A stretch of DNA of 64,000 nt, taken from Pseudomonas violetae (GTDB lineage Bacteria > Pseudomonadota > Gammaproteobacteria > Pseudomonadales > Pseudomonadaceae). A program made the position numbers and the translations under genes. The notes below the pieces were generated by a model. That model ran no database searches and was not told the DNA's origin. It saw nothing but the letters and a program-made list of their open reading frames with translations. Positions 16,162 to 25,091 of this stretch are shown one piece after another; positions within the stretch are counted from its first letter, which is position 1; every line of letters starts with the position of its first letter. The DNA lies in assembly GCF_023072615.1 (NCBI RefSeq), contig NZ_JAKNRW010000008.1, positions 62,001 to 126,000 of the forward strand, read 5' to 3'.

Positions 16162-18998
16162 TACCCCTGGGCTTGCGTCGCCCCGATGTCGCGCAGCAAG
16201 TCCAGCGTCGCCTGATCCTCGACCCCTTCGGCCACCACAGTGAGGTCCAGTGATTCAGCCATCCGCACAATCGCCCGCACGATCGCCCGACTACGAGGGC
16301 TGGAGGTGAGCTCGAGGATGAACGATTTGTCGATCTTCAAGCCACTGAAACGGTACTGGTGCACATAGCTCAGGGAGGAGAACCCGGCACCGAAGTCATC
16401 GAGCACCACCGACATGCCGTTGTCGGCCAATTGCTGCATGGTCAGGCGGGCAATGGCCGGTTCCGCCACCAGTGCGCCTTCGGTCAGCTCCAGGCAGATA
16501 CGCGAAGGTGCAACGTGGTGGCGGGCCAACAGGGCCAGGACATCACTGGCGAAATCCGGGCGCGTCATGCTGTAGCTGGAGCAATTGACGTGCACCGGCG
16601 GCCAGCTCGCGTGCTCGGGTTGGGCGAGGATCACCGCGATGCAGTTGAGCATGTACAGGTCCAGCCGACCGATCAGGCGCAAGCCTTCGACATCCGGCAG
16701 GAACTCGCCCGGCCCGATAACCCTGCCCCCCGGCTGATGCCAGCGGATCAGCGCTTCCAGGGCCAGCAATTGGCCGGTGGCGACGCTGACAATCGGCTGG
16801 AAATACGGCAGCAGCTCATCGGTCCGTTTGAGCGCGTTGCGTAACGCCCCCTCGCGCTCGACCTGGTCCGAGACTTCACGGCGAACCTCCTGATTGAACA
16901 CCGCATAGCTGTCGCGCCCGGCACTCTTGACCCGGTACATCGCCACATCGGCATCACGCAGCAAGTCGGCCGGCTCGTGATGGAACTGACTGTCAGCGCT
17001 GACGATCCCGATGCTGCAGGACGAAAACACTTCAAGGCCATTGATGAAAAACGGCAGGTCGAACGCCACCAGGATCCGTTCGGCAATTTCGATCACTACT
17101 TCCAACGGCGCGTCCGGTGCCAGCACCGAAAACTCGTCGCCGCCCAAGCGTGCCAGCAGGTCGGTTTCGCGCAGGCAACCACGCAGGCGTTGGGCAGCCT
17201 GCATCAACAACAGGTCGCCGAAGTGATGGCCCAGGCTGTCATTGACCATCTTGAACCGGTCGAGGTCGATGAACATCACCGACAGATGCCCGCCTTCGCT
17301 GCCGAACCGCGACCAGGCCAGGCCAAGGCGTTGTTGCAGACAGGTACGATTGGGCAGCCCGGTCAGCGCGTCGTGCAGGTTCTCGTGTTGAAGCTTGGCA
17401 TTGGCGTGATCGAGCTCGCGAGTGCGATTCTGCACCCGGGCTTCGAGCTTGAGATTGGCGGCATGGATCGCCTCGGCTGCAGTACGGCGCGACAACGCCG
17501 TGTCGATGTGCCGAGAGACGAACGTCAGCAGTTCCTGATCACGCAGGGTGTAGCGTACCTGGGAGGTATAGCTTTGCACCGCAAGCACGCCACGTACCAC
17601 TTCGCCATCGAATAAAGGAATACCTAGCCATGAGTAAGACCGTACATGCGCCTCGGCCAGTTCGGCTTCATGGGTGGCAGACAAGCGCTCGGCCTCGGCG
17701 CAATCAACCAGACATGGTCGACGCTGGCGGATCACATACTCGGTCAAGCCCCGGCGCCCACGTCGCGCCAGTGGGCGGGTGGTCTGACGCTCATCGACGT
17801 AATAGGGAAAGGTCACCTCGCCAGTGGCATCGTCGAACAGCGCGATGTAGAAGTTGTGGGCGAACAGCAGCTCGCCAACGATGCCGTGCAATGCCTCAAA
17901 CAACTCGGTCATGTCGCCCGGGCGGCTCGACAATTCGGCAATCTGGAACAGCGCGCTCTGCAGGTGTTCGGCGCGTTCGCGCTCGGCCACTTCCTGGCGC
18001 AGCGCGTCGTTGAGGGCCGACAGCTCCAGGGTACGGCGCAGCACCGTCGCTTCCAGGTCCTCGCGGTGCAGAATGCGGTCCAGCGCCATGGCCACGTGGC
18101 GGGCCACCACCAGGAACAGCGCGCGGTCTTCAGCGCTGTAGGTGCGCGATACCTCGTAGACCTGCATGGCCAGCATGCCGAAGACTTCATCCGAGGCATT
18201 TTTCAGCGGCGCCCCCATCCAGAACTCCGGACGGTCTCCCACGCAATAGAAACGACCCTCAGTCTGGGCCACGAGAATACCGGCGGCGTCGATCAGCAGC
18301 GGCTGGCCACTGGTCAATACCTGCCCGGTCAACGACAGGTGCGCGGGGTCAAGGTACTCGTAGTGCTCGGCCTCCACGGCATCCACGTCGATGATGTCGA
18401 CGTAGTACGGGTAGTCGATTTTACCCGTGTGCGGGTCGTACAGCGCGAGATAGAAGTTCTCGGCGTCAATCAGGCTGGCCAGCAGCCGGTGCACCCCCAC
18501 CAGGAACACGGAGCGGTCACGGGTCGAACTCGCCAGATAGGTAATTTCATAGAGCACACGCTGGGTAATCTGCGCGCGAGCCAGGGTATTGGTCTGCACC
18601 TCGACGCCCAGGCGCTGGGCAAACTCGGCCAGCGCCGGGTCTGCGGCATCGTCCTGGGGCGCAAGCAACCAACCCAGCACCATTTCGCCCCTGCCGGTCG
18701 GCCAGCGGTGCAAGCGCCGGCTCAGGCAGAACACCTCAAAATCTTCATTGGCAACGAACGCCGGCCATTGCACCTGCGGATCGCCCTGCCCCACCAGATG
18801 CAGTTGCTCACCGGCGCGGTAAGCCGCCCAACGGGGGGTATGAGCGTCGCTGCGCGCCGAGTCGAGCAGTCGTTCTATCGTGTCATGTCCGCCAGCGACG
18901 CCCCTGCCTACTGGGTCCGTGTGGCGTGGAGGCAGAGCGGCGTCGGCTGCGCATTCGCTCGATGGCTGCGGGGAGCCCTGCAATGGATCAAAACTCAT
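16098..18998 (-). CDS. c-di-GMP enzyme: GAF-GAF-GGDEF-EAL
   Basis: About 966 residues, no signal peptide or membrane segment. Two GAF-type domains are visible (about 130-320 with DAENFYLALYDPHTGKIDYP; about 350-520 with AHNFYIALFDDATGEVTFP), each followed by heptad-like linkers, then GGDEF and EAL. ARLGGDEFSVL is intact with RETD five residues earlier (inhibitory site). EALIRW, ELTEG, DDFGAGFSSLSY, KIDKSFI and AEGVED complete a canonical EAL. Start at the ATG at 18996-18998 (AGGGAG upstream); a GTG at 19032 is the alternative. The 3' end overlaps the MHS transporter gene convergently, so the two transcripts are antisense there. Confidence 0.92.
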   Translation of the reverse strand: MSFDPLQGSPQPSSECAADAALPPRHTDPVGRGVAGGHDTIERLLDSARSDAHTPRWAAYRAGEQLHLVGQGDPQVQWPAFVANEDFEVFCLSRRLHRWPTGRGEMVLGWLLAPQDDAADPALAEFAQRLGVEVQTNTLARAQITQRVLYEITYLASSTRDRSVFLVGVHRLLASLIDAENFYLALYDPHTGKIDYPYYVDIIDVDAVEAEHYEYLDPAHLSLTGQVLTSGQPLLIDAAGILVAQTEGRFYCVGDRPEFWMGAPLKNASDEVFGMLAMQVYEVSRTYSAEDRALFLVVARHVAMALDRILHREDLEATVLRRTLELSALNDALRQEVAERERAEHLQSALFQIAELSSRPGDMTELFEALHGIVGELLFAHNFYIALFDDATGEVTFPYYVDERQTTRPLARRGRRGLTEYVIRQRRPCLVDCAEAERLSATHEAELAEAHVRSYSWLGIPLFDGEVVRGVLAVQSYTSQVRYTLRDQELLTFVSRHIDTALSRRTAAEAIHAANLKLEARVQNRTRELDHANAKLQHENLHDALTGLPNRTCLQQRLGLAWSRFGSEGGHLSVMFIDLDRFKMVNDSLGHHFGDLLLMQAAQRLRGCLRETDLLARLGGDEFSVLAPDAPLEVVIEIAERILVAFDLPFFINGLEVFSSCSIGIVSADSQFHHEPADLLRDADVAMYRVKSAGRDSYAVFNQEVRREVSDQVEREGALRNALKRTDELLPYFQPIVSVATGQLLALEALIRWHQPGGRVIGPGEFLPDVEGLRLIGRLDLYMLNCIAVILAQPEHASWPPVHVNCSSYSMTRPDFASDVLALLARHHVAPSRICLELTEGALVAEPAIARLTMQQLADNGMSVVLDDFGAGFSSLSYVHQYRFSGLKIDKSFILELTSSPRSRAIVRAIVRMAESLDLTVVAEGVEDQATLDLLRDIGATQAQGYYFAKPMGLEALLDTLPVGIS

Positions 18999-19102
18999 CA
19001 ACGCTCCCTGAACCAGAAAACTGGGGATACTCACTTACCGATTGTGAGCAACGTGCCGCCAAGCATCCCGTTTAAGGCTTATAGGAGTTTTTTTCAACCC
19101 AT

Positions 19103-19366
19103 TTATTTGCTTTGCGGCCAAGTTGGCGCTTTCGGCAAGCAATCACCCAGGTATTGCAAGATGGCCGGCCCCGCACGCAGGAAAGTGCCGTCGTCCAACT
19201 CGACCGCAGGTACGTAGCCAAAGCTGTTGACCTTAAAGTAATCGTCGCCCGTTTCGGTGCAGTGGGTCTTGTGATCGACCTTGATCAGCGTGAGGTCAAG
19301 CCCCAATTCATTGAGGGTGATATGCGAGGCAAGAGAACAGGACGCAGGGATGTAATACAGCTTCAT
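19103..19366 (-). pseudogene. glutathione S-transferase, N-terminal half only
   Basis: [25 protein letters not shown] begins exactly like GstA-type transferases; the thioredoxin-fold domain continues through [20 protein letters not shown] and [10 protein letters not shown] (VPA cis-proline and the glutathione-binding segment present). Then the frame ends after about 87 residues where the family has about 200. The all-helical C-terminal domain is missing, so this is a 3'-truncated gene. The remaining 68 bp to the GGDEF/EAL gene carry nothing recognisable. Confidence 0.82.
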
Positions 19367-19433
19367 TGGCAGACTCCAGAATATGAGTGAGCGCCGTCGA
19401 TTACAGCGCATGTCCAATCTAGAGGCAGGGTAT

Positions 19434-19457
19434 AAAATAGTAAGAAGGCACTATTTT
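19434..19457. promoter_or_regulatory. palindromic operator in the promoter of the GST remnant
   Basis: AAAATAGT-aagaaggc-ACTATTTT: eight-base perfect arms with an eight-base spacer, about 70 bp upstream of the GST start. The layout resembles operators between divergent winged-helix (HxlR-type) regulators and reductase/transferase genes. The regulator that should face it is gone, and a LysR remnant ends inside the palindrome. Confidence 0.55.
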
Positions 19458-19850
19458 GTAGGACGGTAATCCAGCGCCTCGCTGACCACGTCACCGTCGC
19501 GCGGTGCAGGCAGGTCACGCAGGCTCAATCGCACCCCGGGAGCGACTCGTGCCCGTTCAAGACTTATGGCGGGCAGGAGTACTCCGACCACGTAATCCGA
19601 GGCCACCAAAGTGAATTGACGGGTACAGGTGGCCGGGTCAAACCCGACCGGCGAATCGACGATGTCCCGTGTTAGCGCCAGGGCTTCACGCACTTTGGGC
19701 AGCAACTCAAGGCCCAGCGCTGTCGGCTCCAGGCGCCGGCCAACCTGCACCAGCAACGGGTCGTTGAAGTGTTCGCGCAGGCGCCCCAGCGCTGAACTTG
19801 CCGCAGACTGGCCCAGGCACAAGCGCTCCGCCGCCCGGCTCACACTTCGC
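19451..19850 (-). pseudogene. LysR regulator fragment, both ends lost
   Basis: SVSRAAERLCLGQSAASSALGRLREHF, DPLLVQVGRRLEPTALGLEL and ASDYVVGVLLPAIS read as a LysR protein from the middle of its HTH into the first part of the effector domain (about 135 of 300 residues). The first helix of the HTH is replaced by sequence shared with the end of the Lrp fragment. The 3' end runs into the operator-like palindrome and stops at DYRPTK. It cannot encode a working regulator. Confidence 0.82.
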
Positions 19851-20175
19851 CGGTGACGTAGTAGCACTGCTGCACTTCGGGCACGGCAAAGTGCGCTTTC
19901 ATGGCCTCCAACGCATCGATGCTGGTGCGCTCGGCCATCACTTCGACAATGATGGTGAGCGGCCGGCCAACGGCAGTGGGGTCGACGATGGCCACGTTGC
20001 CGGTGATCACGCCCTTCTCTTCCATGCGCTTTATGCGGCGCTGCACGGCGGCCGTGGACAGGTTGACCTGCTCGGCCATCAGCCGCAACGTCGTGGTGTT
20101 GTCGCGTTGGACAAGGTCCAGGATCGCCCGTTCGAATTTATCCAGTGATTCAAATGCAGCGTCCTTGTTAGCCAT
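19840..20175 (-). pseudogene. Lrp/AsnC regulator, C-terminally truncated
   Basis: 111 residues: SLDKFERAILDLVQRDNTTT then LRLMAEQVNLSTAAVQRRIK is the Lrp HTH, followed by the RAM-domain start GNVAIVDPTAVGRPLTIIVE and VPEVQQCYYVTGEV. The family continues with D-(F/Y)-(V/L)-L and about 40-50 more residues; here a TGA follows at once. The last bases (CGAAGTG) also encode part of the LysR fragment, a short-homology deletion junction. It diverges from the permease at 20305, and such pairs are common. Partial activity of the HTH cannot be excluded. Confidence 0.82.
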
Positions 20176-20304
20176 GCGAGCCCCGCGAGAAATTTTCTCG
20201 AAAACCAGCGGAAAAGCGCGACCCTTTGTCTAGCCACGAGAAATATTATCTTGCGTGCAGCCTGCCTCCGCAGCCTGACCGGCCACTCAAACAGGCTATT
20301 CGGC

Positions 20305-21339
20305 ATGCTCGCACTGTTTGATCTTTCCCCCGTCCTGCTGGTCACCGCAATGCTGGTGGTGCTACGCCGCCCGCCGGTGCACGCCGCCCTCGCCGGCACG
20401 TTACTGGTGGTGGTGCTGTGGCTGGCTGGTGCTGACGACGCGTGGCACCTGGGCAGCCTGCTGGCCGCTGCGCAAGACACCTCCGTGCTGTTTGCCAGCA
20501 CCGCCTTCGTGATCGTGCCGGGGCTGGCGTTCGTGATTTGCATTGAGCGCCTGGGCGTCAACCTGGCGCTTAACCAATGGGTGCAATCCCTGGGCCTGCG
20601 CCGCGGCGATCAACTGGTGTTCATCGTCCTCGGCCTGGTGCCGTTACTGGAGGCAATGACCGGTTTTGGCGTATCGCTGATCGCAACGGTGCCGCTGCTG
20701 CTGAGCCTCTTTGAGCGCCGGGTTGCAATGCGCATCGCATTGGCCGGCATGGCGATCATGCCGTGGGGCACCCTGGGCCTGGCGTCAGTGATCGGCGCCT
20801 CGCTGGCACATCTGGACGCGCCGGCCCTGGCTGCGACTTCGGCCCTCACCAGCGCCCCGGTGTTTCTGGCCCTGAGTGCCATGGCGTTGTACCTGGCTGG
20901 CGTGCGCGATCCGCGGGAATGGCAGGCGTTGGGTGTTTTCTGGCTGCTGTTCGTGGCCGTGCTATACGCTGCCAGCCGCTGGCTGGGTCCGGAAGTAGCC
21001 GGCGTTGCCGCCGGCCTGGTAACCGCCAGTGCCGTACTCGCTGCCGGGCTATGGCGCCTGCGGCGCAGCGCGACCACGCGCGGTGCGGTGCAATGGCCGC
21101 GCCAGGCATGGCCTTGTGTGCTGCTGATCGTCTTCTTCGTCGGCTTGAAGACGCTGTGGAGCATCACCGGCTGGCAGAATTTCTGGATCGTCCAAGGTGC
21201 CCAGGTGACGTGGAAACCCTTGGCTTCACCGGGCGTGGCGCTGATCGGCCTGGGCTCTAGCGTGGCCATCGCGATAATCTCCTGTGCCGTGCCAGCAACG
21301 CCAACGCCAACGCCAACGCCCAATATCTTTGCCGAGTAG
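20305..21339 (+). pseudogene. L-lactate permease family, 3'-truncated
   Basis: About 345 residues with at least nine hydrophobic segments. GLVPLLEAMTGFGVSLIATV and MPWGTLGLASVIGASLA are signatures of the LctP/LldP permeases, which are normally 500 residues or more. The native sequence is lost after SSVAIAIISCAVP, and the frame ends in a proline-threonine tail encoded by four CAACGC repeats. The start is the ATG at 20305 (MLALFDLSP). Likely inactive, since about a third of the transporter is missing. It is divergent from the truncated Lrp gene. Confidence 0.75.
21296..21319. repeat. (CAACGC)4 hexanucleotide repeat
   Basis: Four perfect tandem CAACGC units (21296-21301 to 21314-21319) at the truncated end of the permease. 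Two further copies plus one variant (AAACGC) occur at 53876-53893, upstream of the TetR gene, also at an unexplained border. Confidence 0.8.
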
Positions 21340-21991
21340 GTATTGCATGCACGCGGCAAAGTCTTGGCAGGCATCATATCCGGCTAATGCGATACGGCTC
21401 TGTCGTCTGTACTCATTAGCTCGCGAGCTATCAAATTTTTTAGCTGTGTTGCCAGGGAATGATTTCAAGGCCGCTCACCATGTCCTCAAATCAAGCTACG
21501 GCAAATCTAAGCATAATAAAAATTCATTAATTTTATGCACCACATTCCTGCATGGAATGAGTGTCCTTGGAAATAGTGCATCAGTCGCACGTTTGACCAC
21601 CCACCACGACGGTCGATTGATCCCGAACTAACTGATGATCCGAAAAACACTCAACGTCGTGAGTAGGCTCCCCAGTGGTTCTGATACCTGAGTTCTGACG
21701 AGCTGAAACCCGACTTTTTCAGCGTCATCGCCCAAAACCAGCCGCTGGCTGGAGCAATGGCAGTTGTACATCTAAGCTCTGACTGCTGGAAGAACCGATC
21801 AAGCAGAACGTGCTGCTCCGACAGTGGTGCGCGATATTTGTAGTAGGTCATCCGAGCCAACCAGACCGGCACCACTCAGAGATGACTTGAGCGCAACGAG
21901 TGTGACTGACCGCGCGCTGAGAAAAATCACTGCGCCATCAGTTCCTAAGTTTGGGTAGTCAATGCATTTGGCATCCGTCAAGGAGAACTCT
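21340..21991. other. gene-poor stretch with a perfect palindrome
   Basis: About 650 bp with no recognisable gene on either strand; the short open frames have no family motifs. It contains the perfect 14-base palindrome TAGCTCGCGAGCTA (21417-21430) followed by TCAAATTTTTT, which could act as a terminator. Base composition is more AT-rich than the flanks between 21400 and 21560. The last 20 bases hold the AAGGAG Shine-Dalgarno of the DUF1254 gene. Confidence 0.5.
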
Positions 21992-23614
21992 ATGACGCAA
22001 TCTCTCAAACCAATAACCGTGCTGACGGCCTTCGCCTCACTGGCAATACCTGCGTTTATCATGGTGCAAGCTGCCGGCGAAATCCCCCCGGCGATCACTA
22101 CGCCTGATCGCATCGAGACCCGTATCGGCGTGTTGGAGTTCAAGGATGGCGCTCCGAGCGCGAAAACCACACAAGATGTCTACGATACCTTGGCGTTCAC
22201 TCGCGGCATAGACGCGTTCGTGAACAGTTTTTCGGGCGCCTCGGCTTATGCGATTCGCGAGGGCTTTCACAGCATTGGGGCCGAAGACAATGCGGTGCTC
22301 ATCTTCTCTGAGTTGATGGACTCCAAATCGCTGTTCCTCACCGCCAACGCTGATACCGTCTATTCGCTTGCGATTCTCGATCTGACGAAAGGACCGTTGG
22401 TGGTTGAAGTGCCACCTAAATCGCTCGGCACGCTTAATGACATGTGGTTTGGCTGGATCATTGACATCGGTGCACCAGGCCCTGATCGAGGCGAAGGCGG
22501 GAAGTATCTGGTCGTGCCGCCAGACTATGACGGTCCACTGCCCGACAGCGGCTTTTTCGTCGGCCACTCAAAAACCAACCACGTTCTTTACGCCGTTCGT
22601 GCCTTCATGGAGAACAATGATCCGAAACCTGCTGTCGACCTGATCAAAGGCAAGCTCAAGATCTACCCCTATACACCGGGTGGATTCGGCACAAGTATTG
22701 CCACGGCGCTCGCGGGTCAAGTCAGGCTGGAGGTCAACCCGCCTATTGCTCCAACGAAGTTCATTGAGGGGAGTGACAAGTCGTTCAATACCATTCCGCC
22801 AAACGATTTTTCCTATTTCCAGATGCTCGACAAGCTCGTGCAGTTGGAGCCGGCAACCTCGTTCGACCCGGAACTGCTGGGCCAACTGGCCGCCATCGGC
22901 ATCGTCAAAGGTCAACCCTTCAACCCGGATGACCGGATGAAGAAGATCCTCACCGACGCTGCGGCCGTGGGCAACGCAGCGGGTAGGTCCCTAAACTGGC
23001 GCGCTGCCGACTATCCCGGTTGGGCCTACTATCCAAATTCGATGTGGTCCAGCATGTTGTGGCAGGGCGGTTTTAACTTCGAGACACCGCCGCCGATGAT
23101 TACCAAGGAAGGCTTGTTCAAACCCTTACCGCCAACCGGCGCGCGGACGCTCGATTCCCGTACGGCGTTTTATTACGGCTACACCATGGACTCTCCGGGC
23201 ATGATTATGCGGTTGCCTAACGTGGGCTCGCAGTACCTCATGGGCTTTACGGATGCCCAAAAGAATCCCTTCGATGGTGGCAAGACCTACAAGGTAACCC
23301 TGCCGCCGAAGATTCCTGCGGCAAAATTCTGGTCGTTCACCGTTTACGACAACCAAACGCGCTCCATGCTCCAGACACCGCAGCGCTACCCGCGCGCCGG
23401 AAGCCAGAACTATCCTACACCGGCAGCAACAGAAAACGCCGATGGGTCCACGACCCTCTACTTCGGCCCCTCCAAGCCAGCTGACGTCAAGGCAGGCAAC
23501 TGGGTCCAGACCATGCCCGACAAAGGTTGGTTTACGATCTTGCGCCTCTACAGTCCACTTGAGTCGTTCTTCACCAAAGAGTGGCGGCCGAGCGAGATCG
23601 AATGGGTTCAGTGA
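21992..23614 (+). CDS. DUF1254/DUF1214 exported protein
   Basis: 540 residues beginning with a Sec signal peptide (MTQSLKPITVLTAFASLAIP; cleavage expected near AAG). The N-terminal half is DUF1254 (RGIDAFVNSFSGASAYAIRE, TANADTVYSLAILDLTKGP), the C-terminal half DUF1214 (FYYGYTMDSPGMIMRLPNVG, FWSFTVYDNQTRSML, PDKGWFTILRLYSPL). Proteins of this type are periplasmic; their reaction is unknown. The ATG at 21992 has AAGGAG nine bases upstream. The outer-membrane gene follows after 72 bp, so the two probably form an operon. Confidence 0.88.
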   Translation: MTQSLKPITVLTAFASLAIPAFIMVQAAGEIPPAITTPDRIETRIGVLEFKDGAPSAKTTQDVYDTLAFTRGIDAFVNSFSGASAYAIREGFHSIGAEDNAVLIFSELMDSKSLFLTANADTVYSLAILDLTKGPLVVEVPPKSLGTLNDMWFGWIIDIGAPGPDRGEGGKYLVVPPDYDGPLPDSGFFVGHSKTNHVLYAVRAFMENNDPKPAVDLIKGKLKIYPYTPGGFGTSIATALAGQVRLEVNPPIAPTKFIEGSDKSFNTIPPNDFSYFQMLDKLVQLEPATSFDPELLGQLAAIGIVKGQPFNPDDRMKKILTDAAAVGNAAGRSLNWRAADYPGWAYYPNSMWSSMLWQGGFNFETPPPMITKEGLFKPLPPTGARTLDSRTAFYYGYTMDSPGMIMRLPNVGSQYLMGFTDAQKNPFDGGKTYKVTLPPKIPAAKFWSFTVYDNQTRSMLQTPQRYPRAGSQNYPTPAATENADGSTTLYFGPSKPADVKAGNWVQTMPDKGWFTILRLYSPLESFFTKEWRPSEIEWVQ

Positions 23615-23686
23615 GACAACGTCAGGGTCAGCACCACCGTTCGGTCGGTGCTGAGCTTGAGTTTGGTTTGCCGAAGAGGAGGAAAC

Positions 23687-24505
23687 ATGTTGCGAGTAAA
23701 ATTACCGTTAGCACTGCTGCCGGCCACTGTTATCGCGATGCAAACTGGCTTGGTACATGCCGAGGACTCTGCGGAACTGGCAAAAAAGGCACTCAACCCG
23801 GTCGCCGCGATGTACAGCCTCCCGGTGCAGTACAACTGGGATCAGAAGATGGGACCTACGGGCGACGGCATGCACAGCGTCACAAATATCCAGCCCGTAC
23901 TGCCCTTTCGTTTAAACGACGACTGGAACCTTATCTCACGTACCATCCTGCCCGTTATTGACCAGCATGGCCTGGCGCCCAATGGCGCAGCGGATAAATC
24001 TGGTCTGGGCGATGTGACTCAGAGTTTTTTCTTCTCGCCGACAAAACCCACCGACAGCGGCTGGATACTCGGCATTGGCCCGGCACTGCTGATTCCCACC
24101 GGCAGCGATAAACTACTCAGCAGCAAGCAATGGGGCCTGGGCCCTACGGCAGTCGCGCTAAAACAGTCAAACGGCTGGACTCGCGGCATTCTCGCCAACC
24201 ACATCTGGGGCTTGGAGGACAGCCCGCCGGATGACAAAGAAAAGGTTAACCAGACCTTCCTGCAACCTTTCCTCTCATACACAACAGCGACTTACACAAC
24301 TTACGGCGTGAACACCGAGTCGAGCTATAACTGGCAATCCCGGGAATGGTCGGTGCCGGTCAACCTGACAGTTACCCAGCTCCTGAAAATCGGCGCTCAG
24401 CCTCTAACGGTGCAAGCTGGCCCTCGATACTGGCTTGATAGCCCTGAGGATGGCGCAAGAGGCTGGGGCTTTCGCATTGCTCTAACGTTACTGTTTCCAC
24501 GCTGA
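23687..24505 (+). CDS. outer-membrane beta-barrel protein of the 'transporter'/MetA-pathway type
   Basis: 272 residues with a signal peptide (MLRVKLPLALLPATVIAMQT, cleavage after VHA). The mature protein has NPVAAMYSLPVQYNWD, SVTNIQPVLPFRLNDDWNLI, GLGDVTQSFFFSPTKP and GWILGIGPALLIPTGSD, the pattern of a family of small outer-membrane 'transporters', and ends in a terminal aromatic-hydrophobic strand (LTLLFPR). A strong AGGAGGAAAC Shine-Dalgarno precedes the ATG. It probably provides an outer-membrane route or a lipid-related function for the DUF1254 partner upstream; this is inference from context. Confidence 0.8.
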   Translation: MLRVKLPLALLPATVIAMQTGLVHAEDSAELAKKALNPVAAMYSLPVQYNWDQKMGPTGDGMHSVTNIQPVLPFRLNDDWNLISRTILPVIDQHGLAPNGAADKSGLGDVTQSFFFSPTKPTDSGWILGIGPALLIPTGSDKLLSSKQWGLGPTAVALKQSNGWTRGILANHIWGLEDSPPDDKEKVNQTFLQPFLSYTTATYTTYGVNTESSYNWQSREWSVPVNLTVTQLLKIGAQPLTVQAGPRYWLDSPEDGARGWGFRIALTLLFPR

Positions 24506-24963
24506 TCGGTGCACGACATGTCGATGTCGATGATTTTTACTGGATGCTCACCAATCCTCTTTTTACGAGCAAGCGACCTCCCAGTGAGCGAGTGTCATTG
24601 ATCCAGCAAAAATTCTCTGACGAAGATGGAGTACTGACCGGCTCTTGTATGGCTTGGGGAGATGCGCTGATTGCCCATGTCGATCTGATTGTATTCGTTG
24701 TGACACCAACGCCCGTTCGCCTTGAACGGCTGGCCGGACGGGAAAAGCAGCGATTTGGCAATCGGATAGCCCCAGGTGGTGACATGCATGGGATACATCT
24801 GGCCTTTCGGGAATGGGCTTCGCAATATGACGACCCGAGCTTTTCAGTGCGCAACCGGGCGTGGCACGAGGCTTGGTTATTAGAGCAAACGGCTCCGGTG
24901 TTGCGGATCGACGGGACGAAAAGCCCTGAAAAGATGGCTGCGGATGTGATTCGACACGCGTAG
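24502..24963 (+). pseudogene. AAA/P-loop kinase, 5'-truncated
   Basis: From 24502 the frame reads LIGARHVDVDDFYWMLTNPL, then SKRPPSERVSLIQQ, VLTGSCMAWGDALIAHVDLI, VVTPTPVRLERLAGREKQRFG and APVLRIDGTKSPEKMAADVI: the C-terminal three quarters of a small nucleotide-kinase-like ATPase. The P-loop and first strand are missing; the fragment starts inside the stop region of the outer-membrane gene. Translation from the ATG at 24544 would give 139 residues with no ATP-binding loop. A second, shorter relic of the same family lies at 49745-49887. Confidence 0.8.
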
Positions 24964-25040
24964 CGCAATGTAGGCGCTGTTGATGTCTTTGCCTTGATAG
25001 GTCGCGTCTACACGGTAGTGATAATGTCGCTAGTCTCACA

Positions 25041-25057
25041 ATGACCTGACAGGTCAT
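25041..25057. promoter_or_regulatory. operator-like inverted repeat upstream of the XRE gene
   Basis: ATGACCT-GAC-AGGTCAT: perfect seven-base arms with a three-base spacer, 34 bp before the ATG at 25092. The position fits autoregulation by the XRE/MmyB-type regulator, or control of its promoter by another dimeric regulator. Confidence 0.55.
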
Positions 25058-25091
25058 GGACACTCTTCACATGGACAGTCAGAGTTGAATC

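Noticed and set aside
17646-19217. Long open frame (about 520 codons) on the plus strand
   Set aside because: It is antisense to the GAF-GAF-GGDEF-EAL gene, shows no domain motifs, and its composition (Gln, His, Arg-rich) is that of a GC-rich antisense frame.
21651-21875. Minus-strand 74-codon frame before the DUF1254 gene
   Set aside because: No recognisable family, no convincing Shine-Dalgarno, in a region of mixed composition.
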